In this document: piece by piece, positions 45,101 to 51,300 of the stretch
How positions within the stretch are numbered: the first letter of the stretch is position 1
Layout: every line of letters starts with the position of its first letter
Assembly: GCF_001748365.1 (NCBI RefSeq)
Contig: NZ_BDHH01000009.1
Location: 77,128 to 141,127 of the forward strand
DNA length: 64,000 bases
Direction of reading: 5' to 3'
Source: Fusibacter sp. 3D3
GTDB lineage: Bacteria; Bacillota; Clostridia; Peptostreptococcales; Acidaminobacteraceae
Made by a program: the position numbers and the translations under genes
The notes under the pieces: model-generated
What the model was told of the DNA's origin: nothing
The model's input: the letters and a program-made list of their open reading frames with translations, nothing else
The model's database searches: none

Positions 45101-45567
45101 ACATCTTTAAATTTATTCGCAAGTACTGGCAACTCTCGATCTTTCATTAAAATATTCGAGAGCAATACCGCTGCTTCCTGACGCGTAATTGCCACATCTT
45201 CATTTATTGCACCTGTAAAATCTTTCACTAAATACCCTTGATTAAGTGCCGCTTTAATTTCTTGCTCGTACCAGTTCTCAGAACTATAATCCGCATGCGT
45301 CGTTTCAGTATAACCAAAGACATGATTTAAAAAAGTAATATACTCTGCCTTCGTAATCGGATTGTCCGGTTTAAAAGACCCATCTGGATAACCACTAATA
45401 ACACCTTGACCTAAAAACTTAGAAATATAAACCTGTGCCCAGTGCTTCGAATAATCAGAACCATCACTTGCCACACTGGCAAAAACAAACGACTGATTCA
45501 TCAGCATCAGTACAATCAAGCCTAAAACAAAGCTTTTTCTCTTTAAAACATTTTTGAATAAATTCAC
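42148..45567 (-). CDS. Large SLH surface protein with parallel-beta-like region and Shr-like domain
   Basis: A 1139 aa exported protein. It has a signal peptide (about 1-31) and three SLH domains at about 35-215 (HWAQVYISKFLGQGVISGYPDGSFKPDN, ITRQEAAVLL, FEDGSFRPNQKITRAEVATLL). A roughly 200-residue repetitive region follows (VEGDLFITEGVGLGHIELENVIVKG) that looks beta-solenoid-like, then a Gly/Ser linker at about 435-465. Next comes a domain resembling the Shr-like hemoglobin-interacting family (DMEITFTENATWRGKITDL, IIITVKATGYNDAVVTQ). The last 560 residues are large, beta-rich and unrecognised. It starts with GTG at 45567 (GGGGGTACAAAAG upstream). It is attached to the wall through SLH; ligand unknown. 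Confidence 0.85.
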   Translation of the reverse strand: MNLFKNVLKRKSFVLGLIVLMLMNQSFVFASVASDGSDYSKHWAQVYISKFLGQGVISGYPDGSFKPDNPITKAEYITFLNHVFGYTETTHADYSSENWYEQEIKAALNQGYLVKDFTGAINEDVAITRQEAAVLLSNILMKDRELPVLANKFKDVASLSTAVQTGIKFLVDEKIVSGFEDGSFRPNQKITRAEVATLLTKTTGELVSQKDAQVGDVDNAQIIKGNLTLTATGIKVKNTTVEGDLFITEGVGLGHIELENVIVKGDTIIRGGGENSIILINTKLGKVLVNVPFGSKVRLVSEGSTEVESTTIKSIAKIESSNSGFKTVNVEIPKDATIELIGNFEMVDMLTSFSKLNFISGKINKLNISSEAEGVNVALNKNSNVTHAYVNKVATFTGEGSIDEATVSVKDMDFTLKPNKIEKINAAAETDNNTAAVAGGGASAGSTSGGTGGDSGQSGNNGGTDQPTLLTPPTLNADSTTPTVAQDMEITFTENATWRGKITDLMVKRNAYDEGALKASDYTLSEGKITIKFNETNRQLFSSTSSAIIITVKATGYNDAVVTQRIESTGFDHLEVTVQPPLSIVSGEQLPELAPGYLAGTFNGQIKVVLRDEFNNTASEDNVSIIGVVMKKGTSAQWEIDGYYPQERSVNSGATRFFELIAKLKSGQTEAITDAQFRFYIKTSGFNVESYDGTNWPENVPYVDSRVFEIRPYTGPEIEGYYKEEKGVKEVGLGSGDTLTIVFKADTNMAGFQQGVILDQNTLNALIDFQGKPFGSAYHGLWINAKTLQLVCDAAPAGATLRNWYSAPTVDNALIFEEHNVEDYQFKSTSGLKDAGDLNDVCTLSLRSAEKDFGSFGTPKAPGVKLTKEDTTLYGAHNIGIQVFDIDPNAQSIRITVGNYGLNYGSFNTSHPDSFKHSVEWVKMTSTSAVLVILDPSELKSGDGAGNNALNNISVSQTVNGTDNNHYTARLEGGLGSSNGEFKPNNSWTGYLYSSDYFITRYTGDERYTLKPYEANHDYEGQAAYQTYSLYPYWNVIMDGHVKDGFYADVEHGRPVGIIFGNGGVDSGVEYKQETIGMKWWELKEELRASMSLISDNINMEFYNNMNDAVNDSNEIQDTSISLEQGMIIKVNRSYYWVY

Positions 45568-45694
45568 CTTTTGTACCCCCGTAACGAAATTTTTATCTAA
45601 CTGCCTCTTTAAAACCCTTTATCGATCTAACTTGCTATAATCTTTCAAACACTGCATTTTCGAGGCTAGCCTATGTCTATTATGACCATTAAAC

Positions 45695-45737
45695 AAATAA
45701 ATAAAAGCACATTTAATGAATTAAATCCATTAAATGC
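45695..45737 (-). terminator. Rho-independent terminator after the HepT/MntA pair
   Basis: CATTTAATG (45710-45718) and CATTAAATG (45728-45736) form a 9-bp stem with a 9-nt loop. On the minus strand they are followed by TGCTTTTATTTATTTG. It lies about 240 bp beyond the mntA stop and upstream of the SLH gene. Confidence 0.7.
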
Positions 45738-45795
45738 ACTGTCTATTAAGTTGAGTACATTTTCAAAGCTATAACTATTTAAAATCGCTTCAATC

Positions 45796-45842
45796 TCTCA
45801 ATCTCCACCCCAATGGCGCCAGCCGAGGGGCTGCCCTTAATC
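45796..45842 (+). repeat. 47-bp GC-rich repeat block, copy A
   Basis: Identical over 47 bp to 46777-46823. Its core, CCAATGGCGCCAGCCGAGG, shares GCCGAGG and a GGC(A/G)CC-like stretch with the loops of the long hairpins. CCCC and GGGG flank the core and could pair. It is followed after 54 bp by hairpin copy A, in the same order as at copy B (35 bp). Confidence 0.85.
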
Positions 45843-45885
45843 TTCTAATCTTCTAATCTTCTAATCTTCTAATCTTCTAATCTCC
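45838..45885 (+). repeat. Tandem 8-bp repeat (TAATCTTC)
   Basis: Five perfect and one imperfect TAATCTTC unit in a row between the 47-bp block and hairpin A. The matching position in the other composite copy holds a degenerate TTAATC-rich stretch. Copy number is likely to vary by slippage. It is not a CRISPR: there are no spacers. Confidence 0.9.
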
Positions 45886-45896
45886 TACATGCCCGA

Positions 45897-45969
45897 GGCA
45901 AACTACACCCACGAAGAGCAATCCGCAGGCACCGCCGAGGACTCTTGCTCTTCGTGGGTGTAGTTTGCC
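45897..45969. repeat. Long hairpin with conserved GC-rich apical loop, copy A
   Basis: A perfect 25-bp inverted repeat (45897-45921 and 45945-45969; arm GGCAAACTACACCCACGAAG plus AGCAA) encloses a 23-nt loop identical base for base to that of copy B and containing GCAGGCACCGCCGAGG. It lies 5 bp after the stop of mntA. No T-run follows on the minus strand, so it is not a standard terminator. Confidence 0.9.
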
Positions 45970-45974
45970 GAACG

Positions 45975-46265
45975 TTAGAGCTCCACATACCCCATCAATA
46001 CAATCTTCTTAAAAGTATCCGAAATTGAAGACCATTCTAGCACATCCACTTTAAAAGGTAACTCAGATCCCATAAAAATTTCTCTAATTTCTTCAATAAC
46101 CATCCAATTCACAGGCTCTTGAGATACAATCACCAAATCTAAATCAGAACAAACCTTATTGGTGCCCTTCATTCGGGATCCGTATACCCATATTCTTGAA
46201 TTTGGACAAAATTTTTCAATAGTTTCCTTGATAAATACTAATTCTTCATCCTCTATATCAAACAT
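45975..46265 (-). CDS. MntA-type nucleotidyltransferase (antitoxin partner)
   Basis: A 96 aa minimal nucleotidyltransferase: GSRMKGTNKVCSDLDLVI holds the GSR-x-x-G and DxD metal-binding motif, with a third acidic residue in FKVDVLEW. In the known HepT/MntA systems this enzyme AMPylates and neutralises the HEPN RNase HepT. Its start overlaps the end of the hepT-like gene by 8 bp (AATGTTTGA). It is encoded as the second gene of the pair, the usual order for HepT-MntA couples. Confidence 0.88.
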   Translation of the reverse strand: MFDIEDEELVFIKETIEKFCPNSRIWVYGSRMKGTNKVCSDLDLVIVSQEPVNWMVIEEIREIFMGSELPFKVDVLEWSSISDTFKKIVLMGYVEL

Positions 46266-46680
46266 TCCTCTTCTCCAAACACTCGTAAAAGTTATTAGCA
46301 GAATCTAAAAAATCTAAAGTAACCAAATAAACATCCTCAGAAATATTTTGATCATAAATATGAGAAGTTTGGTTTCTCGCTTTATGATAAATCATCCAAG
46401 TTTGAGGTGCATCGATCAAACCATTTTGTGCAGCCACCCTAAAAAGTTCAATTCTCGGAACCCCAGAAACAATATTGGGAGAAATATTTTCCTCAATCCA
46501 TCTTTTCATATATTTCCAACAAAGCTCATAAGTGAATTCAAAATTCTGAATAACGCCAGCTCGAAGAAGCGCCCACTCGTCTTCCGTAACAGACTCATCC
46601 AATTCTTTTATTCTAATAATACCAATCGCTTTCCTATACGATTCAAGCGCTTTCTGTAAACTCATAATATCAAGTGACAT
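46258..46680 (-). CDS. HepT-like HEPN protein (HI0074 family; putative toxin)
   Basis: A 140 aa all-helical protein of the nucleotidyltransferase-substrate-binding group (HI0074-like): NFEFTYELCWKYMKRW, an IELFRVAAQNGLID helix and WMIYHKARNQTSHIYD. The latter contains the R-x4-H-x-Y HEPN active-site pattern expected of an RNase and AMPylation acceptor. I chose the ATG at 46680 (GAGAGGTGAGTGGT before it) over the GTG three codons upstream. With the overlapping mntA it forms a toxin-antitoxin type pair, flanked on both sides by the composite repeats. Confidence 0.88.
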   Translation of the reverse strand: MSLDIMSLQKALESYRKAIGIIRIKELDESVTEDEWALLRAGVIQNFEFTYELCWKYMKRWIEENISPNIVSGVPRIELFRVAAQNGLIDAPQTWMIYHKARNQTSHIYDQNISEDVYLVTLDFLDSANNFYECLEKRNV

Positions 46681-46776
46681 ACCACTCACCTCTCACTTCT
46701 TCCCTATATCCATAAATCAAAGCATATACTCAGTCCGCTTCGCTACCTTCGTAACCCTTGCGCAATCCTTTAATCT

Positions 46777-46823
46777 TCTCAATCTCCACCCCAATGGCGC
46801 CAGCCGAGGGGCTGCCCTTAATC
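46777..46823 (+). repeat. 47-bp GC-rich repeat block, copy B
   Basis: Identical to 45796-45842, same orientation, 981 bp away. It is followed by an AT-rich TTAATC-containing spacer of 35 bp and hairpin copy B. The remainder of 46681-46776 shows nothing further that I can name. Confidence 0.85.
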
Positions 46824-46858
46824 CTTAATCTTTAATCTTTTAATCCTTTAACAACCCC

Positions 46859-46935
46859 GCGTTGATTTATACCCTTGAAGAGCAATCCGCAGGCACCGCC
46901 GAGGACTCTTGCTCTGAAAGGGTATAGATCAACGC
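46859..46935. repeat. Long hairpin with conserved GC-rich apical loop, copy B (overlaps the corA 3' end)
   Basis: Arms 46859-46885 and 46909-46935 (27 nt, three mismatches) enclose the 23-nt loop that is identical to copy A. The arm starts GCGTTGATTTATACCC. The far arm includes the last sense codon and the TGA stop of corA (46929-46931), so this arm is host coding sequence and the near arm is its inverted near-copy. The mismatches (one single, one double) suggest an older copy than A and C. Confidence 0.88.
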
Positions 46936-47951
46936 CTCCTAAAGTACCCCAACATCCCCACTCCAGTGACCAAGCAAAAAATGCTAAAGTATAAAAACGA
47001 ATTTCGGTTCCCAAGCCCTGGCATATACTTAAAATTCATGCCAAAAACACCTGCGAAAAAAGACAGTGGAATGAACGTTGCAGAGAAAATGGTGAGTGTT
47101 GTCATCACCTTGTTCATGTTATTACTCACATTTGTCTGATGTGTTTCAAAAAGAGCTGAAATGATCTCACGATACATCATCATATTCTCTTTTAAATGCG
47201 TAGTATGATCGGATACATCTCTTAAATAGAGTTTTGTGCTCTCTAAAAAATAATGATTTGTTTCTGATAATAATGTGGTGATGATATCATCTAGCGGCAT
47301 TACCGCTGTTTTAAGCATGAGTAGATCCTTCCTCATATGATATAGGGATTCAATGAGCGAATCGTCCTCATCGATAATTTGTTTTTCAAGTTCATCCACT
47401 TGGTCTTGAATATGATTCATGACATCCAGTTGATGATCCACGATGGCGTCCAATAGTGCGTAGAACAGATAATCTGAACCATTGCTCCTGATCTTACCCT
47501 GTCCCATCCTAATCCGTTGCCTGATGGCATCAAAAACATCCTCTTGACGTTCCTGAAAGGTGATGATGATTTCAGGCATTTGAATGATCGATAGATGCTC
47601 TTTAAAAATCACATCATCCCTTCCCAAATAGATCATTTTAAAAATACCAAAGAGATACTTTTCTTCAAATTCAATCTTACTTCTATGAGAGACGTTGACG
47701 ATATCTTCCATGACCATATCATTGATTTGATAATGCTGTGCAATCTGGTTAAGCGCATCAATATGTGATAATCCCACTACATTGAGCCATTTAACACCTT
47801 TTGCCACATGCATCTCATCCAAGCTTTTAAGGACTTTATACTCATGATGCGCCTCTGAAAATACAAAGAGTTCTAGTTTCAGAGGTTCGTTTGTATATTC
47901 ACCCGTATAGACCATTGTCCCGGGTGGTAGATTCCGTTTTGACTTTTTCAT
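46929..47951 (-). CDS. corA: CorA-type magnesium/cobalt transporter
   Basis: A 340 aa divalent-cation channel of the CorA family. It has a large cytoplasmic alpha/beta and long-helix domain (1 to about 275), then two C-terminal membrane segments with the family signature GMN between them (FAGVFGMNFKYMPGL). The last segment ends GMLGYFRRR. It starts 4 bp after the small unknown gene, so it is probably cotranscribed with it and the DUF1576 gene. Its final codons form part of hairpin copy B. Confidence 0.94.
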   Translation of the reverse strand: MKKSKRNLPPGTMVYTGEYTNEPLKLELFVFSEAHHEYKVLKSLDEMHVAKGVKWLNVVGLSHIDALNQIAQHYQINDMVMEDIVNVSHRSKIEFEEKYLFGIFKMIYLGRDDVIFKEHLSIIQMPEIIITFQERQEDVFDAIRQRIRMGQGKIRSNGSDYLFYALLDAIVDHQLDVMNHIQDQVDELEKQIIDEDDSLIESLYHMRKDLLMLKTAVMPLDDIITTLLSETNHYFLESTKLYLRDVSDHTTHLKENMMMYREIISALFETHQTNVSNNMNKVMTTLTIFSATFIPLSFFAGVFGMNFKYMPGLGNRNSFLYFSIFCLVTGVGMLGYFRRR

Positions 47952-47955
47952 ACGA

Positions 47956-48303
47956 TTACCTCACATTCAACCGAACCAGTTCAATATATAAATTTCCCGC
48001 TCTCTTTTCCACAGTGGCTGCATCTATCATAGCCCCTACCAAAGTCAGTTCCGCTTCATCATCGGTTTCTCCTGCCAGTTGCCAATAGTATTCTTCAATT
48101 TCGTATTGTCTTTGCGCATTGAGCGTTTCCTTCAAATGGGCGATCTCTTCATCCGATAAATGTGTTTCATAATCTGTGATTTGAATGAGCGTTCGATCTT
48201 GCTCTTTCTTAATTTTAAAATCTACTTCATTGGTATCTTCTCTTAAAAACAGTGTGGTCAATTCATCCACAATACGACAAATTTTCTTAGTTTCATGGCG
48301 CAT
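47956..48303 (-). CDS. Small hypothetical protein
   Basis: A 115 aa soluble, acidic protein with no signal peptide or membrane segment. It is rich in Glu and has an alpha-beta pattern (KICRIVDELTTLFLREDTNEVDFKIKKEQDRTLIQITDYE). I do not recognise the family with certainty. It lies between the DUF1576 gene (2 bp) and corA (4 bp), so the three form a tight operon. The sequence looks genuinely coding, with good codon-position bias and close packing. Confidence 0.75.
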   Translation of the reverse strand: MRHETKKICRIVDELTTLFLREDTNEVDFKIKKEQDRTLIQITDYETHLSDEEIAHLKETLNAQRQYEIEEYYWQLAGETDDEAELTLVGAMIDAATVEKRAGNLYIELVRLNVR

Positions 48304-48305
48304 TT

Positions 48306-49577
48306 TTAATCTCCCTTTCTGAAAGCATCGACAATCGGCACTAAAAATCCAGCAACCAATCCACCCGAAAAGCCATTGTTATATAAATTGATACCGCCAT
48401 GGATCACACCAATATTGGTGACAAGTGCCAAATGAAGCATCCCTGCAATGATGCCAATCCCAAGACCATAGGTGCCTGCAATTGGGGCAATCGTGGTGGA
48501 GAACAGAACAGAAATGATAAATCCAGTACTACTGAGATCCATACCTATCAGATACCCTGCTATAAGCACCCCTAAAACAATGGGAAAACAATTTTTGGGA
48601 TGCTTACCAAAAGCCGAAAAGCCGACGATGGTAAAAATGCCCGCTATGACGGGGCCATTTAGAATGCCTTTAAAAAGCATTACTATTCCTAAACTTAAAA
48701 TGCCCATTACGCCCATGTTGAAAAAAGTCAGGCCATAACCCACAAGTTGAGTGAAATCCGTTATAGTACGCCCTCTGTATTTCAATATTTGAGCATATTC
48801 TTTAAGGGCATGCGCATTGATCCAAAATCCAATGATGATTAAATACAAAAACAAGACCCCTAGCAAGATATACAAAGACGTATTATGTTTGAGATACAAT
48901 ATGTTTTCTGGTCCAATATCCATCTTGAAACTCCTTAAAACGCTGGTAAAAACAGTCCCGATAATGCCAGATGCGAACCCGATGTTATAAAGATTAAACC
49001 CATCGTGGAAGCGAATCATATGAGAAGAAAGCGGCACGATGATAAATCCGATTAAGATGCCAATAGAAGCACCCATAACGTAGCTGTATTGAACTGGAAA
49101 CACACCTGAGAATGCAATTTCGCTGACAAGAGGCGCAAGTGCCGTGCTGAACATGATGACGAGGATTACATTCTTCATCGGGATCTTTTGATACAGAGCA
49201 TAAAAGTATCCCCCCAGATACAGCGGCAATATGTTTAAAAAATTCTTGCCGAAAAATGAAAACCCAAGTACTGTCATAAAAGCTGCGATGAGAAGCCCAT
49301 TAATTCTCAGCTTAAAGCGCTTGAGTAAATATAAGTTAAAAAAACCAATTACAGCCGCATTGATAAACGAGGCTCCAACCCCGCCTACTTCAAAAAAGTC
49401 TGTAATCAAAATCGTGGGAGATGAAGCAATTTTTAAAAGCCCATATCCCAAGGATTCTTTAGCCATAATGACTTGAAAAATCCCAAAGAACAAAAACACC
49501 ACCGGAAAGACCCCCAGTACTGCTAATTTTTGTTCTTTGTGCAAATCAAGTTCCGTTACCTTTTGTTTAAATATCAC
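48306..49577 (-). CDS. DUF1576-family membrane protein
   Basis: A 423 aa polytopic membrane protein with about 12 hydrophobic segments and a clear internal duplication. Paired motifs are FGKNFLNILPLYLGGYFYA and FGKHPKNCFPIVLGVLIAGY, and FNLYNIGFASGIIGT and INLYNNGFSGGLVAGF. This is the DUF1576 pattern (two copies); transport is likely but the substrate is unknown. It starts with GTG at 49577 behind AGAAGAGGTCAAGT. Operon context with corA hints at ion-related transport, but that is weak evidence. Confidence 0.88.
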   Translation of the reverse strand: MIFKQKVTELDLHKEQKLAVLGVFPVVFLFFGIFQVIMAKESLGYGLLKIASSPTILITDFFEVGGVGASFINAAVIGFFNLYLLKRFKLRINGLLIAAFMTVLGFSFFGKNFLNILPLYLGGYFYALYQKIPMKNVILVIMFSTALAPLVSEIAFSGVFPVQYSYVMGASIGILIGFIIVPLSSHMIRFHDGFNLYNIGFASGIIGTVFTSVLRSFKMDIGPENILYLKHNTSLYILLGVLFLYLIIIGFWINAHALKEYAQILKYRGRTITDFTQLVGYGLTFFNMGVMGILSLGIVMLFKGILNGPVIAGIFTIVGFSAFGKHPKNCFPIVLGVLIAGYLIGMDLSSTGFIISVLFSTTIAPIAGTYGLGIGIIAGMLHLALVTNIGVIHGGINLYNNGFSGGLVAGFLVPIVDAFRKGD

Positions 49578-49684
49578 ACTTGACCTCTTCTTTCAATCTA
49601 TCATTGTCTGTCAAAACTAATGATTTATCAGAACAATAGACCCCTTCAAAATTTCAAAATAAAATTGAACAGGTCTATTGTATT

Positions 49685-51256
49685 TTAACGGTTGATAATT
49701 TTCTCACGATAATCATAAGTGATTTCATCTTTAAGATGTTTTATAAGTGCATGGATCATGCTCGCAGCTTCCGCTTTGGTCACACGGTTTAGCGGTTTAA
49801 ACGAGCCATCATCATACCCTGTGATTAAACCAATTTCATTTGCCATGTAGACAAAATCTTTTGCCCACTCTGAAATCCGATCATCATCTGTAAAGACAGT
49901 TTTATAGGGGGGATTCGGTGCTAAATATTCAAGACCAAGTGCCGTGATGAGTACGGCAACCATTTCAGCCCTTGTGATCGGATTATTGGGCTTGAAATAG
50001 CTGTTTTCCCCCGCCATGAGATTATGTGCCTTGATGTATTCATAGTATTGATAATCTGGATCGTCGGGTAAAACATCTAAATATGGCGTGGTCACACCTG
50101 GTCTTTTGCGCTTGATCAAATCCGTCCTTGTCGCTTCTGGTAACACACCTTCAAGTGCATTGACCACGGCTTTTCCAAATTCAAGCCTTGAAATATAAGC
50201 ATCCGGTGCAAAGTAATCCTGATCCACATCAAAGATTTCAAGTGAAGTCAGCAAGAAGACATCTTGGTTCGCCCAGTGCCCACTGATATCTCTAATTTTA
50301 GGCGTGATCAATGGTTTTGTTTCTAAGATGACTTCTTTACTCTTGTTGATTTCACCGACATTCCGTTTAGTCGCTTCATAGTCAATCGCACCATCGGCTT
50401 TTACTATTGGCAGATCATATTTCGCAGTCAATACATTTTCTTCTGATGTCACTTTAAAGTAACTGCCTCTAAAACTGATACTCTGCGGGTCCGTTCCTTG
50501 ATAGATGAAATCTACGGTCTTCGTACATGCCAAATTCTGATCCAATACCGCTTGCCATGATATATTGGGCTTGGAATCAATTACGGTTGCATCATAATTG
50601 GGGTTTGGGATGACATGTTGAATCTCTTGATGGTTCACTAAGGTTTCACTTTCGCCCCACTCGTGTATATACCCAACAATCGGATCACCTTCATCTAACA
50701 CTGTAATCGATCCACTGTTCGTTATATAATCGCCATTTAAATAATAAGTGCGCTCACCAACAAGATGTCCTGAGAAATAGCTGACACTTGGGGATTGATC
50801 AAACAATCGACTGTCAGAAAAACTATATTTCCCCAGTGTAAAAGTCCCTTCTGGTGTGGTGATCGTCTCATCAAATTTAGATATGGTCTTTTCATAGAGT
50901 GTCTGTGTGATATTTGATTTTTGTGTTTTCACGATATCATAGGTGATGGCACGCGTAAGCGTAATCCGCTCCGCTACATTTGACAAATCAAAAGTTACTT
51001 TAAGGGTATATTTATCTTTGTCGTCAGGGGCTTGAGGCATCTTTAAGGTCCCCTTTAAAACCACTGGCTTACCCGTCATAAAAAAGAGTTCTTCATACTC
51101 ATAAGTGTTCGCTGTCATAGAGACGTCCCCAATAAGCCCACCTTCCACAAATGGAATTTGAGCATATGCAGGTGATCCAAAGAGAATACTCCATATCAAG
51201 GCAATGCTGAAACACTTCTTAAAAAAATAACGCTTTTTGCCGTTTCCTTTGATCAT
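49685..51256 (-). CDS. SLH surface protein (C-terminal SLH domains)
   Basis: A 523 aa exported protein with a signal peptide (CFSIALIWSILFGSPAYA, about 15-32), an N-terminal beta-rich domain of about 300 residues and three SLH domains at about 335-510 (ISGHWANQDVFLLTSLEIF, GENSYFKPNNPITRAEMVAVL, GLITGYDDGSFKPLNRVTKAEAASMI). It lies 44 bp after the 1015-aa SLH gene and is probably the last gene of the TIG-protein operon. A large inverted repeat (CAATAGACC/GGTCTATTG, 49634-49680) follows but lacks a T-run. Confidence 0.87.
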   Translation of the reverse strand: MIKGNGKKRYFFKKCFSIALIWSILFGSPAYAQIPFVEGGLIGDVSMTANTYEYEELFFMTGKPVVLKGTLKMPQAPDDKDKYTLKVTFDLSNVAERITLTRAITYDIVKTQKSNITQTLYEKTISKFDETITTPEGTFTLGKYSFSDSRLFDQSPSVSYFSGHLVGERTYYLNGDYITNSGSITVLDEGDPIVGYIHEWGESETLVNHQEIQHVIPNPNYDATVIDSKPNISWQAVLDQNLACTKTVDFIYQGTDPQSISFRGSYFKVTSEENVLTAKYDLPIVKADGAIDYEATKRNVGEINKSKEVILETKPLITPKIRDISGHWANQDVFLLTSLEIFDVDQDYFAPDAYISRLEFGKAVVNALEGVLPEATRTDLIKRKRPGVTTPYLDVLPDDPDYQYYEYIKAHNLMAGENSYFKPNNPITRAEMVAVLITALGLEYLAPNPPYKTVFTDDDRISEWAKDFVYMANEIGLITGYDDGSFKPLNRVTKAEAASMIHALIKHLKDEITYDYREKIINR

Positions 51257-51300
51257 AGTTAACTGTCCTTCCCACTCATTTCAGTTTTAAATCATTCAAC

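Noticed and set aside
45838-45885. CRISPR array
   Set aside because: The 8-bp units are directly adjacent with no spacers, and no cas genes are present.
45897-45969. Simple rho-independent terminator of mntA
   Set aside because: No T-run follows on the minus strand, and a better terminator is found further on at 45695-45737. A role in RNA 3'-end protection is still possible.
45897-46935. Hairpins as integron attC sites flanking gene cassettes
   Set aside because: The pair-of-cores pattern RYYYAAC/GTTRRRY is not present in the right places, the stems are too perfect, and no integrase gene is in the window.
46832-47014. 60-codon minus-strand ORF over hairpin B
   Set aside because: It overlaps the corA 3' end in another frame and the hairpin; no ribosome site or family likeness.
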